Below, in pieces: positions 5,461 to 12,991 of a stretch of DNA of 13,514 nucleotides. Both the position numbers and the translations under genes were made by a program. Location: contig JAEWFG010000365.1 in NCBI GenBank assembly GCA_023388935.1, positions 1 through 13,514 on the forward strand, given 5' to 3'. Below the pieces are notes generated by a model. That model was given only the letters and a program-made list of their open reading frames with translations. It made no database searches and was not told where the DNA came from. Position 1 is the stretch's first letter. The number at the start of each line of letters is the position of its first letter. The stretch is from Pseudomonadota bacterium. Lineage in GTDB: Bacteria > Pseudomonadota > Alphaproteobacteria > Rhizobiales > Xanthobacteraceae.

Positions 5461-5531
5461 CCCCCAAAGTCCTGATGGCCCCGAGCCGCCCCCCAGCGCA
5501 ACCCGCAGGCGGGCGGTTTGGTTTTTGGGGG
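5461..5531. terminator. Terminator region between the convergent DUF2852 and desaturase genes
   Basis: CCCGC at 5502-5506 and GCGGG at 5509-5513 form a tight hairpin, followed by CGG, TTT, GG and the run TTTTT at 5522-5526. This is a plausible intrinsic terminator for the plus-strand gene ending at 5420. An outer pair, CCCCCAAA at 5461-5468 with TTTGGGGG at 5524-5531, encloses it and provides a structure for the minus-strand transcript. It lies just downstream of the desaturase stop at 5547. Confidence 0.6.
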
Positions 5532-5546
5532 AGCAGATCGCCTTGG

Positions 5547-6710
5547 TCAGCTCGTCGGGGTGAGTTGCGCGCGAACCGACGTCAGGAAGTGTTCGTAGGC
5601 GTGGTCCACGATTTCGTTGAGTGATCGCGTTCGCGCGAACGTCGCCTTGGCCTCAGCAAGAAACTCGTCGCGGGTCGGAATCCTCGGCAGATGCAGATGC
5701 GTCAGCGCATCGACGCCGTCATGCGCGCGAGTGAGGATGTCGTGCAGCGTCGGCAGTTGCAGCTGGGCCAGATCGGCCCGGTGCAGCGCCGACGAGATCG
5801 CGTGCGCCAGAGCGTGCGCATCGAACCGCCCGGCAAGCTCGCGGGCTGCCCGATTGATGACACGGGCGCCGAGGGGTTGCTCGTTGCGCAGCACCAGTTC
5901 GGGCGGCGCCTTCATGCTCCAAACGATTCCGAACCAGGACAGGATCTTCAGGACGTAATAGGTCACGTCGATTTCCCACCAGCGAAAGCCCTGTCGCACG
6001 CTGCTCTGGTAGGCGTGGTGATTGTTGTGCCAGCCCTCACCCAAGGTGAGCAACGCCAGCAGCCAGTTGTTGCGGGAATCATCGCCCGTTACGTAGCGCT
6101 TGCGTCCATGCACATGAGCGAGCGAGTTGATGCAGAAGGTCGCGTGATAGACCAGCACCGTACTCCACAGGAAGCCCACGACCAGACCGGACCACCCCGC
6201 AACCAGGAAGCAGAGTACCGCAAGCGTAACGGCGGGCAGAAGTTCCAGCCGATGCAGCCACATCAGTTCCGGAAAGACCGTGAGATCGCCAACCTTCACC
6301 AGGTCGGTCGCGTCGTGCTGCCGGTAAAAAATCCAGCCGAGATGGCTGTACACGAAGCCGCGCTGACGCGGCGAATGCACGTCGTGTTCGGTATCGGAAT
6401 GCAGATGGTGATGCCGATGCTTGGCCGCCCACCACAACACGCTTTTCTGCGCGCTGCTTTGCGCAAGGCAGGCCAGGATGAATTGAAACGCCCGGCTGGT
6501 CGCAAAAGCGCGATGGGAGAAATAGCGGTGGTAGCCTGCCCCGATTGCGAACATGCGCACGACATATAGCGACACGCAGATCGCGAGGGCCTGCCACGTG
6601 ATGCCTGACCAGATCGCCGCAATGCAGCCGAGATGGACCAACAGGAATGGCACGGCAGAGGGGTACATGATGTCGTCGTGTTGGTCGTCGGCGGAGGCGT
6701 TGGGCGACAT
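5547..6710 (-). CDS. Membrane acyl-CoA/fatty-acid desaturase (three-histidine-box di-iron enzyme)
   Basis: A 387-residue integral membrane desaturase of the stearoyl-CoA (delta-9) type, which inserts a cis double bond into saturated acyl chains using O2 and a di-iron centre. The three histidine boxes are HRYFSH at 61-66, HRHHH at 98-102 and HNNHH at 228-232 (GEGWHNNHHAY). Membrane segments lie at about 17-57 and 155-190. SRNNWLLALLTLGEGWHN and RQGFRWWEIDVTYYVLK are typical of the bacterial branch. The C-terminal 110 residues or so form a soluble extension with two predicted helical stretches and no recognised motif. The ATG at 6710 is used, although AAGG is rather far away; M15 at 6668 is an alternative that keeps the whole catalytic core. 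A role in membrane fluidity is inferred. The gene is alone on its strand, convergent with the DUF2852 gene. Confidence 0.9.
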   Translation of the reverse strand: MSPNASADDQHDDIMYPSAVPFLLVHLGCIAAIWSGITWQALAICVSLYVVRMFAIGAGYHRYFSHRAFATSRAFQFILACLAQSSAQKSVLWWAAKHRHHHLHSDTEHDVHSPRQRGFVYSHLGWIFYRQHDATDLVKVGDLTVFPELMWLHRLELLPAVTLAVLCFLVAGWSGLVVGFLWSTVLVYHATFCINSLAHVHGRKRYVTGDDSRNNWLLALLTLGEGWHNNHHAYQSSVRQGFRWWEIDVTYYVLKILSWFGIVWSMKAPPELVLRNEQPLGARVINRAARELAGRFDAHALAHAISSALHRADLAQLQLPTLHDILTRAHDGVDALTHLHLPRIPTRDEFLAEAKATFARTRSLNEIVDHAYEHFLTSVRAQLTPTS

Positions 6711-7058
6711 GTTTCAGAGTGACCTTGGGTGACGGGAATACTGGATTCACTTCGGCCGCGGCGAAGGCCGCCGCGCACGAAATACCCGCGGATGGCGGAC
6801 CACCGCGGGGTCTTGAACGAGATGCTTTGCGTGGACATCCCTGGCCAAAGCAGCGTTCGGCCGAAAGCTCGGCTGACCATATGGTTGCGGGTGCCTGGCA
6901 TGCAAGCTCGTAGCCTCACGGGGGAGCTGCGGTGTGGCGCCTCTGTAGCCACGCGTGTCGGTGACGCAGCGTGGCGCGCGGGCTGCCCACGGTCTATATT
7001 CGTCACGTGAGAAGGAAGCGTCAAAACACCGCAGGCGGCGATGGTGGGAGCTGCGATC
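6711..7058. other. Divergent promoter region between desaturase and serine-acetyltransferase-like gene
   Basis: About 350 bases carry the upstream regions of two divergent genes. CCCGCGG (6785-6791) and CCGCGGG (6803-6809) are inverted arms with an 11-base spacer, 75-100 bases before the desaturase start, and could be an operator for it. TATATT near 6995-7000 is an AT-rich -10 candidate for the rightward gene, without a convincing -35. CCATATGG near 6880 is a small palindrome. Open frames here lack ribosome binding sites and family features. Confidence 0.4.
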
Positions 7059-7808
7059 ATGCCGAGCGACAGCCTCTGGCCGGAGGTCCGCGGCGAAGCG
7101 CTACGCGCGGCGGCGGCCGATCCGATTTTCGGCAAGGTCCTTGCCGATGCCATTCTTGCCCAGGATGATTTTGCCGCGGCTCTGGCTGATCTGATCGGGC
7201 GGCGGCTTGGTGCCGGCGCGGCCGAGCGCGCGCGTTTCACGGCTTTTTCCCTCGATGCTTTTCGCGGCCAGCCGGAGCTGATCGAAGCGGCCGACCGTGA
7301 TTTGCAGGCCATTGTGGACCGCGATCCCGCCGTCAGTGGCCTGTTGCCGCCGCTCCTGCATTTCAAGGGCTATGTCGCGCTGCAGGCCTGGCGCGTCTCG
7401 AACTGGCTCTGGCGTTGCGGCCACATCGACGCGGCACTGCTGTTTCAGAACGAGGCATCGAACGTATTGCAGGTCAGCATTCATCCGGCCGCCAGCATCG
7501 GGTCGTCGGTCTATCTCGACCACGCCACGGGCATCGTGATCGGTGCCAACGTCGTCATCGGCGACGAGGTCACCATCCTCCAGAACGTCAGCATCGGCCG
7601 CAGCGGCGAACTGCCGACGCGCTCGCCGCGCATCGGCCGCGGCGTCTTCATCGGCGCCGGCGCGACCATTCTCGGCGACGTCGGCATCGGCGATCTCGCA
7701 AAAATCGGTGCCGGCACGGTTGTGACCAGCGACGTGCCGGGCGGCTGCACTGCGATCGGCAATCCCGTGCGACTGACCAACTGCCCCGAATCCGCCTCGG
7801 CGGCCTGA
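7059..7808 (+). CDS. cysE: Serine O-acetyltransferase-like left-handed beta-helix acyltransferase
   Basis: A 249-residue CysE-like protein. The N-terminal helical domain (about 1-135) includes IVDRDPAV and PLLHFKGYVALQAWRVSNWLW, closely matching serine acetyltransferase. The hexapeptide beta-helix (about 137-235) contains SIHPAASIG, YLDHATGIVIG and GRGVFIGAGATILG. GGGAG at 7046-7050, eight bases before the ATG at 7059, makes this start better than the ATG at 7041. CysE acetylates serine with acetyl-CoA to feed cysteine synthesis. By alignment to the remembered E. coli sequence, D92 (D89 here), D157 (D154), H158 (H155) and R192 (R188) are kept. D143 is S140, H193 is S189, and the glycine-rich GGTGKSGGD loop is shortened. 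The C-terminus ends ESASAA instead of a CysK-binding isoleucine tail. The acceptor may therefore not be serine. It lies 30 bases before an SDR gene. Confidence 0.8.
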   Translation: MPSDSLWPEVRGEALRAAAADPIFGKVLADAILAQDDFAAALADLIGRRLGAGAAERARFTAFSLDAFRGQPELIEAADRDLQAIVDRDPAVSGLLPPLLHFKGYVALQAWRVSNWLWRCGHIDAALLFQNEASNVLQVSIHPAASIGSSVYLDHATGIVIGANVVIGDEVTILQNVSIGRSGELPTRSPRIGRGVFIGAGATILGDVGIGDLAKIGAGTVVTSDVPGGCTAIGNPVRLTNCPESASAA

Positions 7809-7838
7809 GCCATCAATCGATCTCCAGGAGACGAGCAA

Positions 7839-8549
7839 ATGAAGACGGCAATCGTGATCGGCGTAGGACCGGACCGCGGGCTCGGAGCCCGACTCTGCAA
7901 GCGCTTCGCGGCCGACGGGCTCAAGGTGATCGTCGCGGGCCGGACGCTGTCCGCATTGCAGGCGGTTGCCGGCGATATCGAGAAGGCGGGCGCGGCGGCC
8001 GTCCCCTTCGTCGCGGACGCGATCAGCGAGCGCGACATCGCCGCTCTGTTCGATGCGGCCGGCGAAAACCTCGATCTCGCCATCTACAACGCCGGCAACA
8101 ACACGCCCGGCAAGATCATCGAGATGGAGGCAGATTATTTCGAAAAGGCCTGGCGGGTGGTCTGCTTCGGCGGCTTCCTGTTCGGCCGCGAGGCGGTGCG
8201 CCGCATGGCGCCGAAGAAGGCCGGCACGCTGCTCTTCACCGGTGCCAGCGCTTCGCTGCGCGGGCGCTCCGGCTGCGGCGCCTTCAACTCGGCGAAAGCG
8301 GGCCTGCGCACGCTCGCCCAGGCCATGGCCAAGGAATACGCGCCCGACGGCATCCATGTCGGCCATGTCGTGGTCGACGGCGCGATCGCCGGCGACAAGA
8401 TCTTGACGCGGTTTCCGGATGCGGCCGGCCGCGAGGATAGCCTGATCGACATCGAGGGCATCGTCGATGCCTTCGCCTTCCTCTACCGCCAGCCCGAGCG
8501 CGCCTGGTCGTTCGAACTCGATGTGCGGACGTCGAAGGAGAAGTGGTGA
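7839..8549 (+). CDS. SDR-family protein lacking the catalytic tyrosine
   Basis: A 236-residue Rossmann-fold protein of the SDR superfamily. The nucleotide-binding motif is GVGPDRGLG at 8-16, followed by GRT at 34-36, which favours NADP. NAG is at 84-86. FTGASASLRGRSGCGAFNSA, then K, occupies about 133-153. F149 replaces the usual tyrosine of YxxxK, while K153 and serines 136/138 remain. The C-terminus is short and does not show the usual GQxLxVDGG. AGGAG at 7826-7830, eight bases before the ATG, is a strong ribosome binding site. The gene follows the acetyltransferase-like gene by 30 bases, so they are probably co-transcribed. A Phe-containing branch of SDRs exists, so this is likely a family trait rather than a recent mutation. 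Activity may be altered or absent. Confidence 0.85.
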   Translation: MKTAIVIGVGPDRGLGARLCKRFAADGLKVIVAGRTLSALQAVAGDIEKAGAAAVPFVADAISERDIAALFDAAGENLDLAIYNAGNNTPGKIIEMEADYFEKAWRVVCFGGFLFGREAVRRMAPKKAGTLLFTGASASLRGRSGCGAFNSAKAGLRTLAQAMAKEYAPDGIHVGHVVVDGAIAGDKILTRFPDAAGREDSLIDIEGIVDAFAFLYRQPERAWSFELDVRTSKEKW

Positions 8550-9013
8550 GAAGACATGGGGTCTCCCGCTTACGCTTTGCTGCCGCGAGCCCCTCTGCGC
8601 TCCCTCTCGCAAGGCCCCGCAAGGGGGGAACTGACCGGGCCCGGAGCTGGCGGCTCCCGATCTGGAGGCATCCTTCAATCGCGCTCGCCGCGGTCAGGCC
8701 CCCAACCCCCGGCGCCGCCTGCCTTTCCGGCAGCCAAATTCGCCCGTGGTAACCGCACATTAACCATCGGCGGGCTCTGGTAATTCCAAACAATCGCGCC
8801 CAAAGCCCGAGGTCAGGGCCCGGGTCGAGGCCCTTAGTTTTGACATCTTGACAGGGAATGCAGACGGCCGGCTTTGGACGAGCCCTGCACCCCAGAAAGA
8901 CAAGGCTTTGAGCGGGCTTGCCGGCCGCGCCGGTCCGCGCGGCTGTTGGGGAACCGGCAGCCATTTGCTGGCCGGGGACATTAGGTAACGATCGCCGTGA
9001 GAGGATACTGCTT
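8550..9013 (+). other. Upstream region of the tol cluster
   Basis: About 460 bases without a credible gene. Near the left end CGCAAGG occurs twice (8608-8614 and 8618-8624), with a small CCCC-GCAA-GGGG hairpin at 8615-8626 that may end the preceding transcript. TTGACA occurs twice, at 8840-8845 and 8848-8853, the best -35 candidates for the tol genes. No matching -10 is evident at the usual distance. The leader from there to tolQ would be about 130-150 bases. An open frame runs from 8918 into tolQ, but only the part from 9014 is TolQ-like. Confidence 0.4.
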
Positions 9014-9730
<717 letters not shown>

Positions 9731-9732
9731 CG

Positions 9733-9756
9733 GACGGCATGTATGACGGCATGTAT
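9733..9756 (+). repeat. Perfect 12-bp tandem duplication between tolQ and tolR
   Basis: GACGGCATGTAT at 9733-9744 is repeated exactly at 9745-9756, directly after the tolQ stop at 9730. Exact duplication in a 55-base spacer suggests recent slippage. The first ATG (9739) opens an 18-codon frame, beginning MYDGMYSVKG, whose TGA (9793-9795) overlaps the second candidate tolR ATG at 9792. Confidence 0.8.
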
Positions 9757-9785
9757 AGTGTGAAGGGTAATTTGGGCACCAGATC

Positions 9786-10238
9786 ATGGGCATGAACGTC
9801 GCGGGTTCGTCCGGAGGCGGCGGCCGCCGCAGCCGGCGCAAGCCGGTCATGGCCGAGATCAACGTCACGCCGATGGTCGACGTGATGCTGGTGCTGCTTA
9901 TCATCTTCATGGTGTCGGCGCCGCTGCTGACGGTTGGCGTGCCGCTCGACCTGCCGCAGACGCAGGCCAAGAGCCTCGAGCAGAACGATCAGAAGCCGAT
10001 CCAGATGTCGGTCGACATCAAGGGCAAGGTGTTCATCAACGACACCGAGGTCGCGATCAACGAACTGGTGCCGAAGCTGAAAGCAATCACGGACGCGCGC
10101 GGCGGCCTCGAAGAGCGCATCTATCTGCGCGCCGACAAGAAGGCGGATTACGGGACCGTGGCCAGGGTAATGGGTGTGTTGTCCGGCGCGGGCTTCAAGA
10201 AGCTGGCCCTCGTCACCGAGGCGGATCAGGGGTCGTAA
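9786..10238 (+). CDS. tolR: Tol-Pal system protein TolR
   Basis: A 150-residue ExbD/TolR-family protein. A basic cytoplasmic N-terminus (1-24, rich in G and R) is followed by one membrane segment at about 31-50 and a periplasmic domain of about 55-150. The signature INVTPMVDVMLVLLIIFMV contains D32, equivalent to the proton-carrying aspartate of E. coli TolR (D23). The C-terminal LRADKKADYGTVARVMGVLSGA is the conserved peptidoglycan-binding fold. The first ATG, at 9786, and another in the same frame at 9792 are both possible, and neither has a good Shine-Dalgarno sequence. Translation may be coupled to a short upstream frame ending at 9795. It follows tolQ by 55 bases. Confidence 0.96.
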   Translation: MGMNVAGSSGGGGRRSRRKPVMAEINVTPMVDVMLVLLIIFMVSAPLLTVGVPLDLPQTQAKSLEQNDQKPIQMSVDIKGKVFINDTEVAINELVPKLKAITDARGGLEERIYLRADKKADYGTVARVMGVLSGAGFKKLALVTEADQGS

Positions 10239-10242
10239 GCCG

Positions 10243-11211
10243 GTGAAGGTGAACGTCGACAAGACATTGGTTGCGTCGATTGCCCTCCACGTCCTCGTGA
10301 TCGGATGGGGGCTGTTCACGTTTAGCAGCAGGGCTTTCGTAGCGCCCGAAGAGTCGCTTCCGATCGACATCATCTCCACCGATCAGCTCGCGCAGATCAC
10401 CGCCGGGCAGAAGACGGGCAAAAAGGAAGAGCCGAAGCCCAAGGTCGAGAAGATCGCGGACGCGCCGTCTGACGAGGATGCCGTCGGCAAGGTCACCACG
10501 AAGAAAGAGCTGATCAAGACCAACTCGACGCCCGAGCCACCGCCGAAGCCCGCCGAGAAGCCGGTTGAGAAGAAGCCCGAACCGCCCAAGCCGGTCGCCG
10601 AGGCCAAGCCCAAGGAAGAGCCGAAGCAAGAGCCGAAGCCGCAGGAAAAGAAGCCTGATCCGGCCAAGGAAGATCCGATCGCCGAGCTCCAGAAGAAGCT
10701 GGAAACGAAGAAGCCGCCCAAGCCGCCGGAGCCCAAGGTCGCGGCGGTGCAGCCGCAGCAGCAGCCGAAGCCCAAGGAGCGCACGTTCGATCCCGCGCAG
10801 ATCCAGCGCGATCTCGACAAGCGTGATCCGACGCGGCACGAGCTGACCGGCTCGGCGCTGAATGCGTCGGCGTCGCTTGGATCGAATACTGGCACCGCGG
10901 TCACTAATGTCGCGACCTGGCAAGGTGCGTTCATGTCAGCGGTCAGGCGCTGTTTCACGCCGACCTATAATGGGCAGGACGCCGATCAGTACGAAGCCGA
11001 CATTGATGTCTCCATGAGGGTCGATGGATCGCTGGCATCCGAGCCGATCGTCGTTGCGGTGCGAGGACCGTCCCGGTCGATCGCCCAGGCGGTGGCGGAG
11101 AGTGGCAAGCGCGCCATCGTGCAATGTCAGGTCTATTCGTTCCTGCCAAAGCAGCAGTATGACACCTGGAAAACCATTCCGATGCGCTTCAGCCTGAAAG
11201 ACATGTTGTGA
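10243..11211 (+). CDS. tolA: Tol-Pal system energy-transducing protein TolA (TonB-like)
   Basis: A 322-residue inner-membrane-anchored protein that links the TolQR motor to TolB/Pal across the periplasm. One membrane segment lies at about 9-27 (LVASIALHVLVIGWGLFTF). A long region at about 58-180 is rich in Lys, Pro and Glu (KPEPPKPVAE, KPPKPPEPK). A folded C-terminal domain of about 215-322 contains WQGAFMSAVRRCF, SMRVDGSLASEPIVV, VYSFLP and a final FSLKDML. C237 and C295 could form the disulfide of TolA domain III. The start is GTG at 10243, five bases after the tolR stop, because residues MKVNVDKTLV precede the membrane segment closely. The earlier ATG at 10174 lies within tolR. The proline-rich linker is TonB-like, unlike the alanine-rich helix of E. 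coli TolA. Confidence 0.9.
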   Translation: MKVNVDKTLVASIALHVLVIGWGLFTFSSRAFVAPEESLPIDIISTDQLAQITAGQKTGKKEEPKPKVEKIADAPSDEDAVGKVTTKKELIKTNSTPEPPPKPAEKPVEKKPEPPKPVAEAKPKEEPKQEPKPQEKKPDPAKEDPIAELQKKLETKKPPKPPEPKVAAVQPQQQPKPKERTFDPAQIQRDLDKRDPTRHELTGSALNASASLGSNTGTAVTNVATWQGAFMSAVRRCFTPTYNGQDADQYEADIDVSMRVDGSLASEPIVVAVRGPSRSIAQAVAESGKRAIVQCQVYSFLPKQQYDTWKTIPMRFSLKDML

Positions 11212-11235
11212 CATCCCAACAAAAAGAATTTTGTG

Positions 11236-12600
11236 ATGAATGATGCTCGATTGATCACCCGCCGTCATTTCATGTCCGTCAGCGGATCGGCGCTGGCGCT
11301 GCTTGGGGGTGGGCGCGCCTTGGCCCAGGCCCAGCAAGGGCGGCTTCAAATCAATCCCACCGAATTCCAGCCGGTTCCGATCGCGATCACCAACTTCGTG
11401 CCGGGCTCGCCGTCGGACGGCGACGTCGGCAACGGCGTCACGCAGGTCATCACCAACAATCTGAAGCGCTCGGGCCTGTTCGCCCCGATCGACCAGGCCG
11501 CCTTCATCGAGCGCATCAGCAACATCGACGTCGCGCCGCAGTTCCAGAACTGGAAGACGATCAACGCCCAGGCGCTTGTCACCGGTCGTATGACACGGCA
11601 GCCGGACGGAAGGCTCAAGGCCGAATTCCGCCTCTGGGACGTGGTCTCCGGCCAGCAGCTCGCCGGCCAGCAATACTTCACCTCGCCGGAATATTGGCGC
11701 CGCATCGCTCACATCATCTCCGACCAGATCTATGAGCGGATGACCGGCGAGAAGGGCTATTTCGACAGCCGCGTCGTGTTCGTGGACGAGACCGGCGCGA
11801 AGGAGCGGCGCGTCAAGCGGCTTGCGATCATGGACCAGGACGGCGCCAATGTGCGCTATCTGACCCGCGGCGCCGACCTCGTGCTGACGCCGCGCTTCTC
11901 GCCGAACTCGCAAGAGATCACCTACATGGAGTTCGGCCAGGGCGATCCGAGGGTCTATCTCTACAACATCGAGACCGGCCAGCGCGAAATCGTCGGCAAC
12001 TTCCCCGGCATGACCTTTGCGCCGCGCTTTTCGCCCGACGGCCAGCGCGTCATCATGAGCCTGCAGCAGGGCGGCAATTCCAACCTGTTCGTGATGGACC
12101 TGCGCTCGCGCTCGACCACGCGCCTCACCGACACGCCGGCGATCGACACCTCGCCGTCCTATTCGCCCGACGGCACCCGCATCTGCTTCGAGTCCGATCG
12201 CGGCGGCAGGTCGCAGATCTATGTGATGGCCGCGGGCGGCGGGCCGGCGCAGCGCATCTCCTTCTCCAAGGACGACACCAACGCGATGTATTCGACGCCG
12301 GTGTGGTCGCCGCGCGGCGACTACATCGCCTTCACCAGGCAAGGCGGCGGTCAGTTCTCGATCGGCGTCATGAAGCCTGATGGCAGCGGCGAGCGGCTCC
12401 TCACCTCCGGCTACCACAATGAAGGCCCGACCTTCTCGCCGAACGGCCGTGTGCTGATGTTCTTCCGCGATCCCGGCGGCAACAGCGGACCGTCGCTGTT
12501 CTCCGTCGATATCTCGGGCCGTAACGAATTGAGGGTGCCGACGCCGGGCTTCGCCTCCGACCCGGCATGGTCGCCGCTGCTGTCCTCGACGCCTGGCTAG
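11236..12600 (+). CDS. tolB: Tol-Pal system periplasmic beta-propeller protein TolB
   Basis: A 454-residue periplasmic protein that binds Pal and OmpA-type lipoproteins and is remodelled by TolA. The signal peptide carries a twin-arginine-like motif, TRRHFMS, then the hydrophobic SGSALALLGGG and a probable AQA cleavage site near residue 32. The N-terminal domain (about 38-175) contains IAITNFVPGSP and VITNNLKRSGLF. The six-bladed propeller (about 180-445) shows repeated (F/Y/W)SPxG blocks: RFSPNSQ, RFSPDGQ, SYSPDGT, VWSPRGD, TFSPNGR, AWSPLLS. GTG at 11233 or ATG at 11236 could serve as start; the ATG is used here. It follows tolA by 24 bases. pal does not follow within the window. Confidence 0.95.
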   Translation: MNDARLITRRHFMSVSGSALALLGGGRALAQAQQGRLQINPTEFQPVPIAITNFVPGSPSDGDVGNGVTQVITNNLKRSGLFAPIDQAAFIERISNIDVAPQFQNWKTINAQALVTGRMTRQPDGRLKAEFRLWDVVSGQQLAGQQYFTSPEYWRRIAHIISDQIYERMTGEKGYFDSRVVFVDETGAKERRVKRLAIMDQDGANVRYLTRGADLVLTPRFSPNSQEITYMEFGQGDPRVYLYNIETGQREIVGNFPGMTFAPRFSPDGQRVIMSLQQGGNSNLFVMDLRSRSTTRLTDTPAIDTSPSYSPDGTRICFESDRGGRSQIYVMAAGGGPAQRISFSKDDTNAMYSTPVWSPRGDYIAFTRQGGGQFSIGVMKPDGSGERLLTSGYHNEGPTFSPNGRVLMFFRDPGGNSGPSLFSVDISGRNELRVPTPGFASDPAWSPLLSSTPG

Positions 12601-12745
12601 AGCACGAGCCGGACCCGAAGGGCCGCGTTAGCGCAAAGTGCGCAGCGGGTTTCCCTCGCGACAAACGCGGAACGCGTTTGCGTAGAGATCATGCTCAAAC
12701 AAAACTTGAAGCGCGATGACGATTCATGCTCATCGCATCGCGCTT
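12600..12745. repeat. Mosaic palindromic intergenic element after tolB
   Basis: The element begins at the last base of the tolB stop codon. GAGCACGA (12600-12607) pairs, with one mismatch, with TCATGCTC (12689-12696). Inside are GCGCA-AAG-TGCGC (12631-12643) and CAAACGCG-GAA-CGCGTTTG (12662-12680). To the right, AAGCGCGATG (12709-12718) is inverted as CATCGCGCTT (12736-12745). The motif string of gatcatgctcaaacaaaac followed by aagcgcgatga is one I recognise from intergenic DNA of Bradyrhizobium relatives. The hairpin at 12662-12680 may end the tol transcript. Confidence 0.65.
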
Positions 12746-12991
12746 TAGCGGGCTACGCTTGGCGCCGATCATTCGAACGCGCGCCTTTTTCTGAAAAGTT
12801 TGCGAGATGTTTTGGACCTGCAAGGATTCCTTTAGGTTGTGATAGGCAAGGTTTTCCCAGTGTCTTGGATCCATTGATATATTTCAATTGTTTGCTGGTC
12901 CAAACAACTCGACTTTAACGATGTTCCCTCAGAAAGACTTCACCTGAGCTGGGTAAAAGTACGCGGAAACAGGGATGCGCGTACAACCCAG
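12746..12991. other. AT-richer gap before the membrane-sensor gene
   Basis: Together with the repeat to its left this makes a gap of 391 bases without a gene. The 12780-12920 part is clearly less GC-rich than the rest of the window. TATATT at 12878-12883 is the best -10 candidate, within ATTGATATATTTCAAT, whose ATTGA/TCAAT ends are inverted. No good -35 accompanies it. A 75-codon frame starting at 12691 begins inside the repeat and shows no protein-like features. Confidence 0.4.

Noticed and set aside
7101..8678. A 525-codon minus-strand open frame
   Set aside because: It lies opposite the acetyltransferase-like and SDR genes, which have ribosome binding sites and recognisable folds. Its product is low-complexity and Ala/Arg/Asp/Gly-rich, as expected of a GC-rich antisense frame.
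8556..8783. A 75-codon plus-strand frame upstream of the tol cluster
   Set aside because: It is Pro/Gly/Ala/Arg/Ser-rich, lacks a ribosome binding site, and sits in GC-rich spacer DNA.
10936..12417. A 493-codon minus-strand open frame
   Set aside because: It is antisense to tolB and the end of tolA. The composition is typical of a shadow frame, with no recognisable domain.
12691..12918. A 75-codon plus-strand frame after tolB
   Set aside because: It starts within the palindromic repeat, has no ribosome binding site, and shows no protein-like pattern.
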